A DNA stretch of 64,000 bases, from assembly GCF_001922985.1 (NCBI RefSeq), contig NZ_MRUH01000086.1, positions 27,459 through 91,458 of the forward strand. The letters are read 5' to 3'. This DNA is from Teredinibacter waterburyi (GTDB taxonomy: Bacteria; Pseudomonadota; Gammaproteobacteria; Pseudomonadales; Cellvibrionaceae). The notes beneath the pieces are model-generated. The model was not told the origin of the DNA and made no database searches. It saw only the letters and a list, made by a program, of their open reading frames with translations. Numbering within the stretch: position 1 is the first letter of the stretch; each line of letters starts with the position of its first letter. Positions 57,653 through 64,000 of this stretch are shown here, in pieces. Both the position numbers and the translations under genes were made by a program.

Positions 57653-59494
57653 CTATTTGTCTCCCGCGGCAGCATCATTCTGTGGTTTAGCATTTTCCAA
57701 CTCTAACAATGTCGAGTCGAAAAGACGCGCTTTGGCAAGCCGCGATTGCGCCCAATAGTAACGCATGCGTTCTTCATGTTTGGTTAGCTCATCGTTTACT
57801 AGCTTACGCATCACCGGCTCTAGCTGTGCAATTAAGGCCCGAGTTTGGCGTAACTTTAACGCCGCACGCTGATGGTGCTCTTTGACCATAGTCGGGTAAG
57901 ACGCCGGCTGCTGGTAGGGCTTCTCAATTTTTTTAAGTTGGCGTATTTTGTCATCCAGCAGCGTCATCTCACGCGACACGTTTGCTAGCACTACATCAAA
58001 GCGCTCCGTTTGCTCTTCCTCAAGCGTTAAGGTCGTCAACCTAATTTCGGCTTTTTGGTCGCGTAGACGCTCATTTAATATTTCACTGCGGGCAATCAAA
58101 TCAGACAATTCATCCACCGCGGCGCGACGACCTGCACTCGCCAAAATTAATTGATGCTGTTCGGTTTGCGCAAGCCAATAAGAAAGATTGTCGTCAAGTG
58201 TGTAGAGCGCAGCCAAATCTTTTAAGGTTTCATTAAAGGGATGGCTAGCCATTAAATCGATAAGAAACGGGGTAAGCTTTTTATAGTCCACAGACGCGTG
58301 CGCACTGTACCAATCACTTTCGTCCATTATCGCATCAAGGTTTTCGATAAACTCACGAGGCACATCTTGCTGACCAATAATACGGCGCGCCTCGGCTAGC
58401 ATCTCTATACCTTCTTTAAAGGCTTTTTCGGCCATGACATTACTGCGCAACGCTTTTCGTGGTGAGCCTTCCTGTTCGTAGAGATGCGCGAGTAACACCT
58501 TAGACTCTTGCACTTCTGGAATTGCTATAGAGCGGTCGTCTAACAGTTGCAACGCCGGTACGGCTTCACTGTAGAGTTTCATATTAATCGCTGCCCAAGC
58601 ATAACTGAGCAAGGCGCGATTAGAGTAAAGGCCTGTAGTGCGGATACCGCGTAAATACAGCCACGCCTGAGGTAAGTTGCCGGCCTGAGTCGCCAACTGC
58701 GACAAACCATGCTTAGCGCGATCCGCGAGCGCGAGTAGTTCGCGATTCTGCCCTTGATAACCCGCCACCTCCTCTAGCCCTGTGATTGCAGAAGCTACAT
58801 TACCAGCACGCAATTGCGACACCGCGATATTAAAGATCAAATATGAATAGTGTGGCTGCTCACCAGATAACTTTGAAATTGCATCGCTAACGGCATCACC
58901 ATGACTCCCGTCATTTTTCAGCAGTGAAGCTAAATAGTGATATTCGATATGAAGATCGGCAGGAATTTTTCCGTCAATTTTGTCGAGTGCACGATTGGCG
59001 CTCACTCGATCAGATTTACTGTAAAAAAGTTTTGCCAGATGATACCAAGCGCGATTGCGAACCTCGATATCGGTTTTCACATCGAGAAGTTGGGAAAATA
59101 ACGCCTCGGCTTGATCGGGCAAACCATAGCTGAGCAACATACCGCCCTTAAGTATTTGTGCACGGCCACGGGAGGCAAGGTTATTGCCACTACGCTCCAC
59201 AACACGCTGCTCAATTAAAGCGTTGAAATAGTCTTTTTGAAAAAACTGGTAGAGTACGGTTCCGTAATCGAGGGCTTGCTCAGACTGAATATGGGACGAG
59301 GCTTGAGTGGCCGAGCTACTAGCGGCCGACCAAAAAAACGTTAGGGTAAATAGCGCGGGAAATAATAGTAGCGGCCAGCGTAATAAGATAGAGCAACTAA
59401 ATCCAATGCGAGTTCGAACTAAGCCTCTAGTCAACAACTGACTGCACGCCGAAAAAAAGTGGGGCCCTATGCTATACAACATTGCTTCTATCAC
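57653..59494 (-). CDS. TPR-rich exported protein (613 aa)
   Basis: The 613-residue protein has a hydrophobic export segment (about 38-58, LLRWPLLLFPALFTLTFFW), TPR-like repeats (LLSYGLPDQAEALFSQLLDV; VRNRAWYHLAKLFYSKSDR) and a C-terminal coiled coil (about 480-600). It overlaps the upstream 278-residue gene by four bases. It probably forms part of the periplasmic scaffold of the same machine; no enzymatic domain is visible. Confidence 0.8.
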   Translation of the reverse strand: MIEAMLYSIGPHFFSACSQLLTRGLVRTRIGFSCSILLRWPLLLFPALFTLTFFWSAASSSATQASSHIQSEQALDYGTVLYQFFQKDYFNALIEQRVVERSGNNLASRGRAQILKGGMLLSYGLPDQAEALFSQLLDVKTDIEVRNRAWYHLAKLFYSKSDRVSANRALDKIDGKIPADLHIEYHYLASLLKNDGSHGDAVSDAISKLSGEQPHYSYLIFNIAVSQLRAGNVASAITGLEEVAGYQGQNRELLALADRAKHGLSQLATQAGNLPQAWLYLRGIRTTGLYSNRALLSYAWAAINMKLYSEAVPALQLLDDRSIAIPEVQESKVLLAHLYEQEGSPRKALRSNVMAEKAFKEGIEMLAEARRIIGQQDVPREFIENLDAIMDESDWYSAHASVDYKKLTPFLIDLMASHPFNETLKDLAALYTLDDNLSYWLAQTEQHQLILASAGRRAAVDELSDLIARSEILNERLRDQKAEIRLTTLTLEEEQTERFDVVLANVSREMTLLDDKIRQLKKIEKPYQQPASYPTMVKEHHQRAALKLRQTRALIAQLEPVMRKLVNDELTKHEERMRYYWAQSRLAKARLFDSTLLELENAKPQNDAAAGDK

Positions 59495-60327
59495 CAGCGC
59501 TTTAATTCGAACCTTGGCTCTTGAGTCGATCCCTCATCCATAATCGCCAGTTCAAGAAACTCACTGCCTGCACTTTTCTCAAAGTCTAGTGTCGCTGCAC
59601 GCTTATAAGGGCGGCCATCTTTTCCTAAGCCCGTGAAAAATGCGGTGGCGCTGTGCATCCCCTGATTTAAATTCGTCACATACAAGCGATGAATACCGCC
59701 TCGGCTTAACGCCGTACGCTGCTTCTTCGAATAAATTTGCGTGGCAACCAACTTGCCATCTATTTTTAACTTGACACTTTCGAGGGTAAAAAATTGCCCC
59801 GTTGTTAGCGATAAGAACACCGTATAACGGGTATTTGATGGGAAGAGTAACTTTTCTTCCATATTGCGAAGGTCTTTATTTAGCTCAATAACCTCCTGCT
59901 TTAACGACTGAACATTGGTTGCAATGCCGCGTAAGTCACTTATATTCTTCGCACCCTGCTCAGGCTCAACCTCCTGAAAGTGTTGCGCGTCGACATTTTT
60001 CGTCCAATCGCTCTGGGCCTCGCTAGGGACAGCAGTTTCGCCTTGCGAGCTATTAGTTTTTTCAGCCGTATTGTCGGCAGCTAAAGTATGCGTAACAAAC
60101 AAGCCTAAAAAACTCGAAACGCAAATAAACCCGAAGGAAAACAAAAGACTCCGAGTTCTCGAACGCCCAGTGTTAGCCGACTGTTGCGACCTTTTACGAC
60201 TTAAAATATGCACCGACTTCACACCATCATTGTTAATTTGATCACAACAACTATTGAGATCATCTATTACCGAACTTTTACGGTCGGTAAAACATACGCG
60301 AATTGGTACCAATTTCCTATATAACAT
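59491..60327 (-). CDS. Membrane-anchored hypothetical protein, first gene of the operon (278 aa)
   Basis: The 278-residue protein has one membrane helix (about 60-82, SLLFSFGFICVSSFLGLFVT), a short coiled coil (about 140-160, VQSLKQEVIELNKDLRN) and a beta-rich C-terminus (YTVFLSLTTGQFFTLESVKLKIDGK, HSATAFFTGLGKDGRPYKRA). I do not recognise a family. Its position at the head of the nine-gene operon suggests it belongs to the machine. The start is the first ATG; later starts are possible. Confidence 0.7.
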   Translation of the reverse strand: MLYRKLVPIRVCFTDRKSSVIDDLNSCCDQINNDGVKSVHILSRKRSQQSANTGRSRTRSLLFSFGFICVSSFLGLFVTHTLAADNTAEKTNSSQGETAVPSEAQSDWTKNVDAQHFQEVEPEQGAKNISDLRGIATNVQSLKQEVIELNKDLRNMEEKLLFPSNTRYTVFLSLTTGQFFTLESVKLKIDGKLVATQIYSKKQRTALSRGGIHRLYVTNLNQGMHSATAFFTGLGKDGRPYKRAATLDFEKSAGSEFLELAIMDEGSTQEPRFELKRW

Positions 60328-60701
60328 AAACCTAGAGTCTTGATTCTGAGAACCAGATAACAGCGAATATGCGACTAAATTTTTATTACCAAGTTACTGG
60401 CCACACTATCTCGTTATATGCGATGGCAAAGGTGACAATATGCCCTGTTTTATTCGTTTCTAACCGCGAGCGATACTAGCTTTTTAGACAACATTCGTAA
60501 TATCTAGCGTAAAACCTAAGCAACTTGCGAATCTGCTGAGAGCGTCACGCCTATTAAGGCGCTAAGTATCCCTGTGCTATTGCTGTGATGCCTGCGCTTT
60601 GGTTCAATAGGTTTATGTTTAAATAGCGCTAGACGCCAACGCGATATTTCTTAAATATGATTTTCACCTCCGCAGGAGGTAAGAAGAATGGACCTGAAGC
60701 A
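60328..60701. other. Divergent region between the motor operon and a beta-barrel gene, with a perfect Shine-Dalgarno mini-ORF
   Basis: At 60674-60680 an exact AGGAGGT leads to an ATG at 60688 that opens a nine-codon ORF (MDLKQCLHR, stop 60715-60717), out of frame with the barrel gene. The barrel ATG at 60702 lies inside it. This could be a coupled leader peptide. Promoters for both directions must be here, but I could not define boxes. Confidence 0.45.
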
Positions 60702-61373
60702 ATGCCTACACCGATAAAAAATACCGCCCTATTGGGATTTACCGCGCTTTTTGCTGTTACGAATTTGGCTTACGCTCAGGAAGCTGGCGACACAATAGGC
60801 GGGATCAATTCGGATAAACGCCCCCCAATCATCGAACCGACCAACCAGCCCAAGCCCGTTAAGGTCGCCAAAATTGATACGGAGAAATTTGAATTGGGGG
60901 CGTTTATTGGCTTGCTGAATATCGAGGACTTCAACACCAACCCAGTATTAGGCATTTCATTTAGCTACCACTACAAGCCCAATATCCTTGCGCAAATTAA
61001 TCACGGCCGCTCGACCGCAAGCCACGCCTCATTCGAAGAAAACTCTGGGCTCAATTTTTTGGCCAGTAGCGATTACGATTTCACCTATACAGAATTATTG
61101 GCCGGCTATAGAGTGTTACGTGGCCGCTCATTTATGGGCAAGAATGTAAAATTAGACTCGGATATCTATCTTCTCGCCGGCCTAAGCCAGAACAGCTTCG
61201 CCGACAACAGCAAAATTGGCTACAGCTTCGGCGCCAGCTACAGAACAGTGCTAACCGATACCATTACCGTTAATATCGACTTTAAAGACCATATTTTTAA
61301 TCGAGAATTTATTGGTGACGGTAAAACAACACACAATACCGAGTTAACGATTGGCTTGAATATTTTATTTTAG
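60702..61373 (+). CDS. Outer-membrane beta-barrel protein, copy 1
   Basis: From ATG 60702 the protein is 223 residues with a signal peptide (about 1-24, ending LAYAQEAG), a short Pro-rich segment and an eight-strand barrel pattern with alternating hydrophobics (FELGAFIGLLNIEDF, DFTYTELLAGYRVL, ITVNIDFKDHIFN) ending in NILF. The end is the aromatic residue typical of outer-membrane barrels. An in-frame ATG at 60657 would add 15 residues without a ribosome site. The closest relative is the divergent copy 2. Confidence 0.82.
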   Translation: MPTPIKNTALLGFTALFAVTNLAYAQEAGDTIGGINSDKRPPIIEPTNQPKPVKVAKIDTEKFELGAFIGLLNIEDFNTNPVLGISFSYHYKPNILAQINHGRSTASHASFEENSGLNFLASSDYDFTYTELLAGYRVLRGRSFMGKNVKLDSDIYLLAGLSQNSFADNSKIGYSFGASYRTVLTDTITVNIDFKDHIFNREFIGDGKTTHNTELTIGLNILF

Positions 61374-61415
61374 CGGGCGTTAAATCATTTCTAATCACTT
61401 AGACCAACTATCGAA

Positions 61416-62060
61416 CTAGAACAGAAAACTAACACCGGCGGTAATCACGCCGTTATGGGTGGTCTTATTTTCGTTTATAAGATTTGAGGTATAAATAAGA
61501 TCGCGATAGTCTAAACGCAACACAAAGGTACGCGCAAAAACCACCTGATATCCGACACCCGCCGTATAGGTAAAGCTCGCCTCACCACCAAAGCTGGTAT
61601 TACCAACGCCACCAACCACATAAAGCGCGGCTAAATTTGCAGCGCCAGAATCAGCTAAAAACTCCGCTTGAAACAAGTTGTAACCCAACAGCAAATCATA
61701 ATGTTCAAAATTGCGGTCGGCGCCATCAAAGTAAGCGCCTTGACTACGCTCATAGGATGAATAGTCGGCATCTGTACGCAAAAAATTAAACTGCAAAAAG
61801 AAATCTTCGCTGGCTTTAAACGTAGCACTGGTGCCCAGCACTATCTCGCTGCCAAAGTCTTCAATATTGATTAAGCCAACCTGCATACCAATATCGAACA
61901 ACTCATTATCGATTGTCGACAAATTTGCCTGAGTATTATTTTGCGCGCTAGCAGAAACCGGCAAAAGCGTTATCAACACGCCCAATAAAAGCAAGCTGAT
62001 ACCGCCTGATTTTATATGGCGGAGAACCCTTAGAAGAAAGTATTGAAACCGATTTTCCAT
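61416..62060 (-). CDS. Outer-membrane beta-barrel protein, copy 2
   Basis: The 214-residue protein has a signal peptide (about 20-40, ending SASAQ) and a barrel with IGMQVGLINIEDFGSEIVLG, YDLLLGYNLF and YRDLIYTSNL, ending in SFLF. It shares the GLINIEDF motif, the length and the spacing of barrel strands with copy 1, and both end N-K/G-x-T-T-H-N-x-x-x-x-x-G. It is convergent to copy 1 and overlaps the SH3-barrel gene by 31 bases. Confidence 0.82.
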   Translation of the reverse strand: MENRFQYFLLRVLRHIKSGGISLLLLGVLITLLPVSASAQNNTQANLSTIDNELFDIGMQVGLINIEDFGSEIVLGTSATFKASEDFFLQFNFLRTDADYSSYERSQGAYFDGADRNFEHYDLLLGYNLFQAEFLADSGAANLAALYVVGGVGNTSFGGEASFTYTAGVGYQVVFARTFVLRLDYRDLIYTSNLINENKTTHNGVITAGVSFLF

Positions 62061-62824
62061 GCACCTAAACCTATATTATCTGAATCTGTTGAAACGTCGT
62101 AACTTCGGTATTCCAACTTAACGACAAAGTTTCGCCCAAGGTAATAGCTTGCACCGACGGCATATTGAATGAAATCTGACTTTTTAATTTCTACTGGCAC
62201 CAGCTTCGGCTGAGTACCCACATCCATATTGCCAGCGCCAACCAAAATATAGGGTGAAACCTGCCACTGACTAAAGGGTTCTACCAATAGGTTAAAGCCG
62301 TAAAAACTACCGCGTAGTTCATCGCCATAAAATTTACCGTACTCAGCCTCGACACCTAACCAGCTGATTGCGCGATAGCCGCCGTTAAGCGTCCAAAAAT
62401 CGGCGCTTTTTAACTCGCCTCGAGTAAATGCGCCGGACGAAAAACCAACCCGAAAACTATTTTTCAAATAATCGCCGTAACTCACAGTAGGTAAATCGGC
62501 GGGTTCGCCGGTTGTTTGAATGGTACGAGAAATTTGCGCAGCGCCTACCCAGCCGGTATGACCATTACGCAACCGAACCTCATACCAACCAGGCTGACGC
62601 GCAAGAATCTCGATTAACTCGCCCTCTTCTATCGCGTACAACACTGGGTAGCCACGGCCGGGGCCGGAGTGCACATCGGCATAGGCGTCTATCACCCGCA
62701 ACGAAACCGGCGCATCTGCAGTTCGATCGACAGCAAAAGATTCAGCAAGGGTCGCTGTACTGAATAGGCTTATCGATACGATAAGTGCGCAAACGGTAAC
62801 ACAACTCTTGCGCGATCGAGCCAA
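62030..62824 (-). CDS. SH3-like domain plus outer-membrane beta-barrel protein
   Basis: The likely start is a TTG at 62824 (SD AGGTG six bases upstream), giving 264 residues with signal ARSRKSCVTVCALIVSISLF-STATLA, an SH3b-type domain (DAYADVHSGPGRGYPVLYAIEEGELIEI, GHTGWVGAAQ), then a barrel ending in GFNTFF. An ATG at 62995 would put the N-terminus inside the terminator at 62959-63002, so it is rejected. It is predicted to bind peptidoglycan through SH3b while anchored in the outer membrane. It belongs to the barrel group near the motor operon. Confidence 0.7.
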   Translation of the reverse strand: MARSRKSCVTVCALIVSISLFSTATLAESFAVDRTADAPVSLRVIDAYADVHSGPGRGYPVLYAIEEGELIEILARQPGWYEVRLRNGHTGWVGAAQISRTIQTTGEPADLPTVSYGDYLKNSFRVGFSSGAFTRGELKSADFWTLNGGYRAISWLGVEAEYGKFYGDELRGSFYGFNLLVEPFSQWQVSPYILVGAGNMDVGTQPKLVPVEIKKSDFIQYAVGASYYLGRNFVVKLEYRSYDVSTDSDNIGLGAWKIGFNTFF

Positions 62825-62958
62825 AAGAACACACCTAAGCCCTAGCAACCTAAACGGCCGTACGCCAAACCATAAAGCGCTCTTCAGCGGTAACAGTAAA
62901 AACGATCGAAACGATAAAAAGTGACAAGTGAATTTTGGCAACACTTTCTCCAAGACAC

Positions 62959-63002
62959 AAAAAAGCCGAATAGGCCATTCTAACCACAGGCCCATTCGGC
63001 TT
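62959..63002 (-). terminator. Rho-independent terminator with paired stem
   Basis: AGCCGAAT/ATTCGGCT plus GGCC/GGCC pair across a 12-base loop, with a T-run on the minus strand (62959-62964). It ends transcription from the transposase remnant. Confidence 0.8.
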
Positions 63003-63027
63003 CACCGAGCAATAGTGCAATTTGTGA

Positions 63028-63064
63028 CGCATTACCTGCAGTTCAACAATCGGCAGGTAATGCG
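63028..63064. repeat. REP-like palindrome: perfect 12-bp inverted repeat
   Basis: CGCATTACCTGC (63028-63039) and GCAGGTAATGCG (63053-63064) enclose 13 bases, 15 bases from the end of a truncated REP-type transposase. Such hairpins are the substrates of these transposases. Only one copy was noticed in the window. Confidence 0.5.
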
Positions 63065-63079
63065 GAAAATTCGATTGTA

Positions 63080-63883
63080 TTAAGTATAAACAGACTCGGA
63101 GAGGCAAACGCCCTTGCCCCAAGCCCTACCCAGTAAATTAGCATACACCCTTAAACGTTCGCCACTTCCTGCGCTGCAGGCATACCGCTCACCAAAGAAT
63201 CGAACATGCTCTATCCATTTGTCAGGATTAATGCCCAATTGCGAAATAAGTGGCGGAATTTCCGAAAAAATAAACCCACGCTTACCCTCACGAATAATTC
63301 GCCCCGTCCTATCAACCAAGTCGAAATAATCTTCTCGTGTAAACGGCAAAGCCACGTGAATTGAAAGACGATTAGTACCGCTAAATGGCATAAGTGGCAC
63401 CTCGGACTGTTTAGACAATCCAAGCTCAACTTTTAATTGTCGCTGCTGCTTAACGCGACTCGCGACTTGCCGTTCGGAATTGGATTTATTGGGCTTATGT
63501 TTTGAATAGTCGAATATGCGCTGCTGGATTGAGGTGAAATCGCTACGCGCTAAATCTGGCTCCATCGCCGCGCGCACTGGATTTAAATCAACGTAGGCCA
63601 TGCAACTAAGTAGCGCACCCTCATCTAGCAACGCCTGACTTTTGAATCGACCCTCCCAAAAACGGCCCTTGCAGTTATCTTCGTCATTTGCCATGCGGGC
63701 AATCGTTTCGTTAACGCCGCGCATAAACCAACTAATACAGCTCAACCTGGTACGCCAGTCGTCAATAATTTCATTCACCTTATCGAGTGTAGCCGCATCC
63801 AGGCTCTGCGGATTTTCTAGCCAGCGATCCACAAAAATACTGCCGCTATACAACACACTGTTCTCGATGCGCGTAATCCGCAC
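63080..63883 (-). pseudogene. Truncated REP-associated transposase (Y1/IS200-like), N-terminus missing
   Basis: The 267-residue frame has the conserved C-terminal half: a helical ISWFMRGVNETIARMANDEDNCKGRFWEGRFKSQALLDEGALLSCMAYVDLNPVRAAM segment (shown here as a string of overlapping family motifs: ISWFMRGVNE, GRFWEGRFKSQ, CMAYVDLNPVRA). The catalytic HUH motif and Tyr region that precede ISWFMR, about 100 residues in relatives, are absent. The sequence joins YSGSIFVDRWLENP to a few unrelated residues. It is probably inactive. A terminator (63897-63933) adjoins its start. Confidence 0.7.
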
Positions 63884-63896
63884 CGACTACAGCTAT

Positions 63897-63933
63897 AAAA
63901 AAACCCGCTTCAATGAAGCGGGTTTTTTGTTTG
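63897..63933. terminator. Bidirectional rho-independent terminator
   Basis: AACCCGCTTC/GAAGCGGGTT with a 3-base loop is flanked by A-runs on the left and T-runs on the right. On the minus strand it terminates the partial gene that ends at 63947. Confidence 0.9.
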
Positions 63934-63946
63934 CGCGGCTTGCTAT

Positions 63947-64000
63947 TTACGCGGTTTGTTTTCGTCTGCTAGCGAGTAGGCCCAGCATTAGCAGCAACCA
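63947..64000 (-). CDS. 3' end of a gene with a GlyGly-CTERM-like C-terminal membrane tail (partial)
   Basis: The minus strand from the window edge to a TAA at 63947 encodes 17 residues, WLLLMLGLLASRRKQTA. A hydrophobic stretch followed by a basic RRK cluster is the shape of rhombosortase/GlyGly-CTERM or related sorting tails of exported proteins. The rest of the gene is outside the window. A simple C-terminal membrane anchor is the alternative. Confidence 0.4.
   Translation of the reverse strand, partial: WLLLMLGLLASRRKQTA

Noticed and set aside
62825..62995. Upstream in-frame ATG start of the SH3-barrel gene
   Set aside because: It would place the start inside a terminator and add a Trp/Leu-rich extension before the signal peptide; the TTG at 62824 with AGGTG is better.

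Overview
The window is chromosomal DNA of a free-living gammaproteobacterium, most likely a marine polysaccharide degrader of the Cellvibrionaceae type (Saccharophagus/Teredinibacter relatives). This rests on housekeeping order (queA-tgt-secD-secF; lptG-lptF divergent from pepA-holC-valS; ahpC/ahpF divergent from oxyR), Entner-Doudoroff genes, long Pro/Thr-rich linkers in exported proteins, and an ExbB/ExbD/TPR/beta-barrel cluster of the type found in gliding deltaproteobacteria and some gammaproteobacteria. The genus is inference.

Layout: 1-1887 hybrid sensor kinase (3' end cut by the window edge); 2284-7504 secF, secD, tgt, queA on the minus strand with no yajC; 7710-7796 tRNA-Leu(CAA); 7797-16305 a genomic island bounded by a 17-bp direct repeat of the tRNA 3' end. 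The island carries an integrase remnant, a frameshifted excisionase-like gene, a complete three-gene set matching the anti-phage system Shango (TerB protein, BrxD-like ATPase, Lhr-like helicase), a decayed IS481-type transposase, and a minus-strand trio (GNAT-like protein plus two small charged proteins). From 16396: DUF6488/HupE metal-related pair, yqhA, a coiled-coil/Pro-rich exported protein, gapA, eda, zwf, a DUF3108 protein, a cyclase-FHA protein, an RDD protein, lptG/lptF, pepA-holC-hypothetical-valS, a TonB-dependent receptor, ahpF, ahpC, oxyR, a lipoprotein esterase, an ECF sigma/anti-sigma/DUF4252 module, and a PilT/PilU ATPase.

46651-62824 is the second unusual region. A 1202-residue lipoprotein (beta-propeller, Pro/Thr linker, three PKD repeats, fibro-slime domain) lies downstream of a tight nine-gene operon (three TPR proteins, two small exported proteins, ExbB/TolQ, two ExbD/TolR, a TonB/AgmX-like protein). 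Three outer-membrane beta-barrel genes follow. Together they look like an Agl-Glt-type envelope-spanning, proton-driven machine. The window ends with a truncated REP-type transposase beside a 12-bp palindrome and the last 17 codons of a protein with a C-terminal membrane-sorting tail.

The two systems most worth study are the tRNA-borne Shango island and the Agl-Glt-like machine with its neighbouring adhesin-like lipoprotein. All family calls come from reading motifs by eye; no database search was run.
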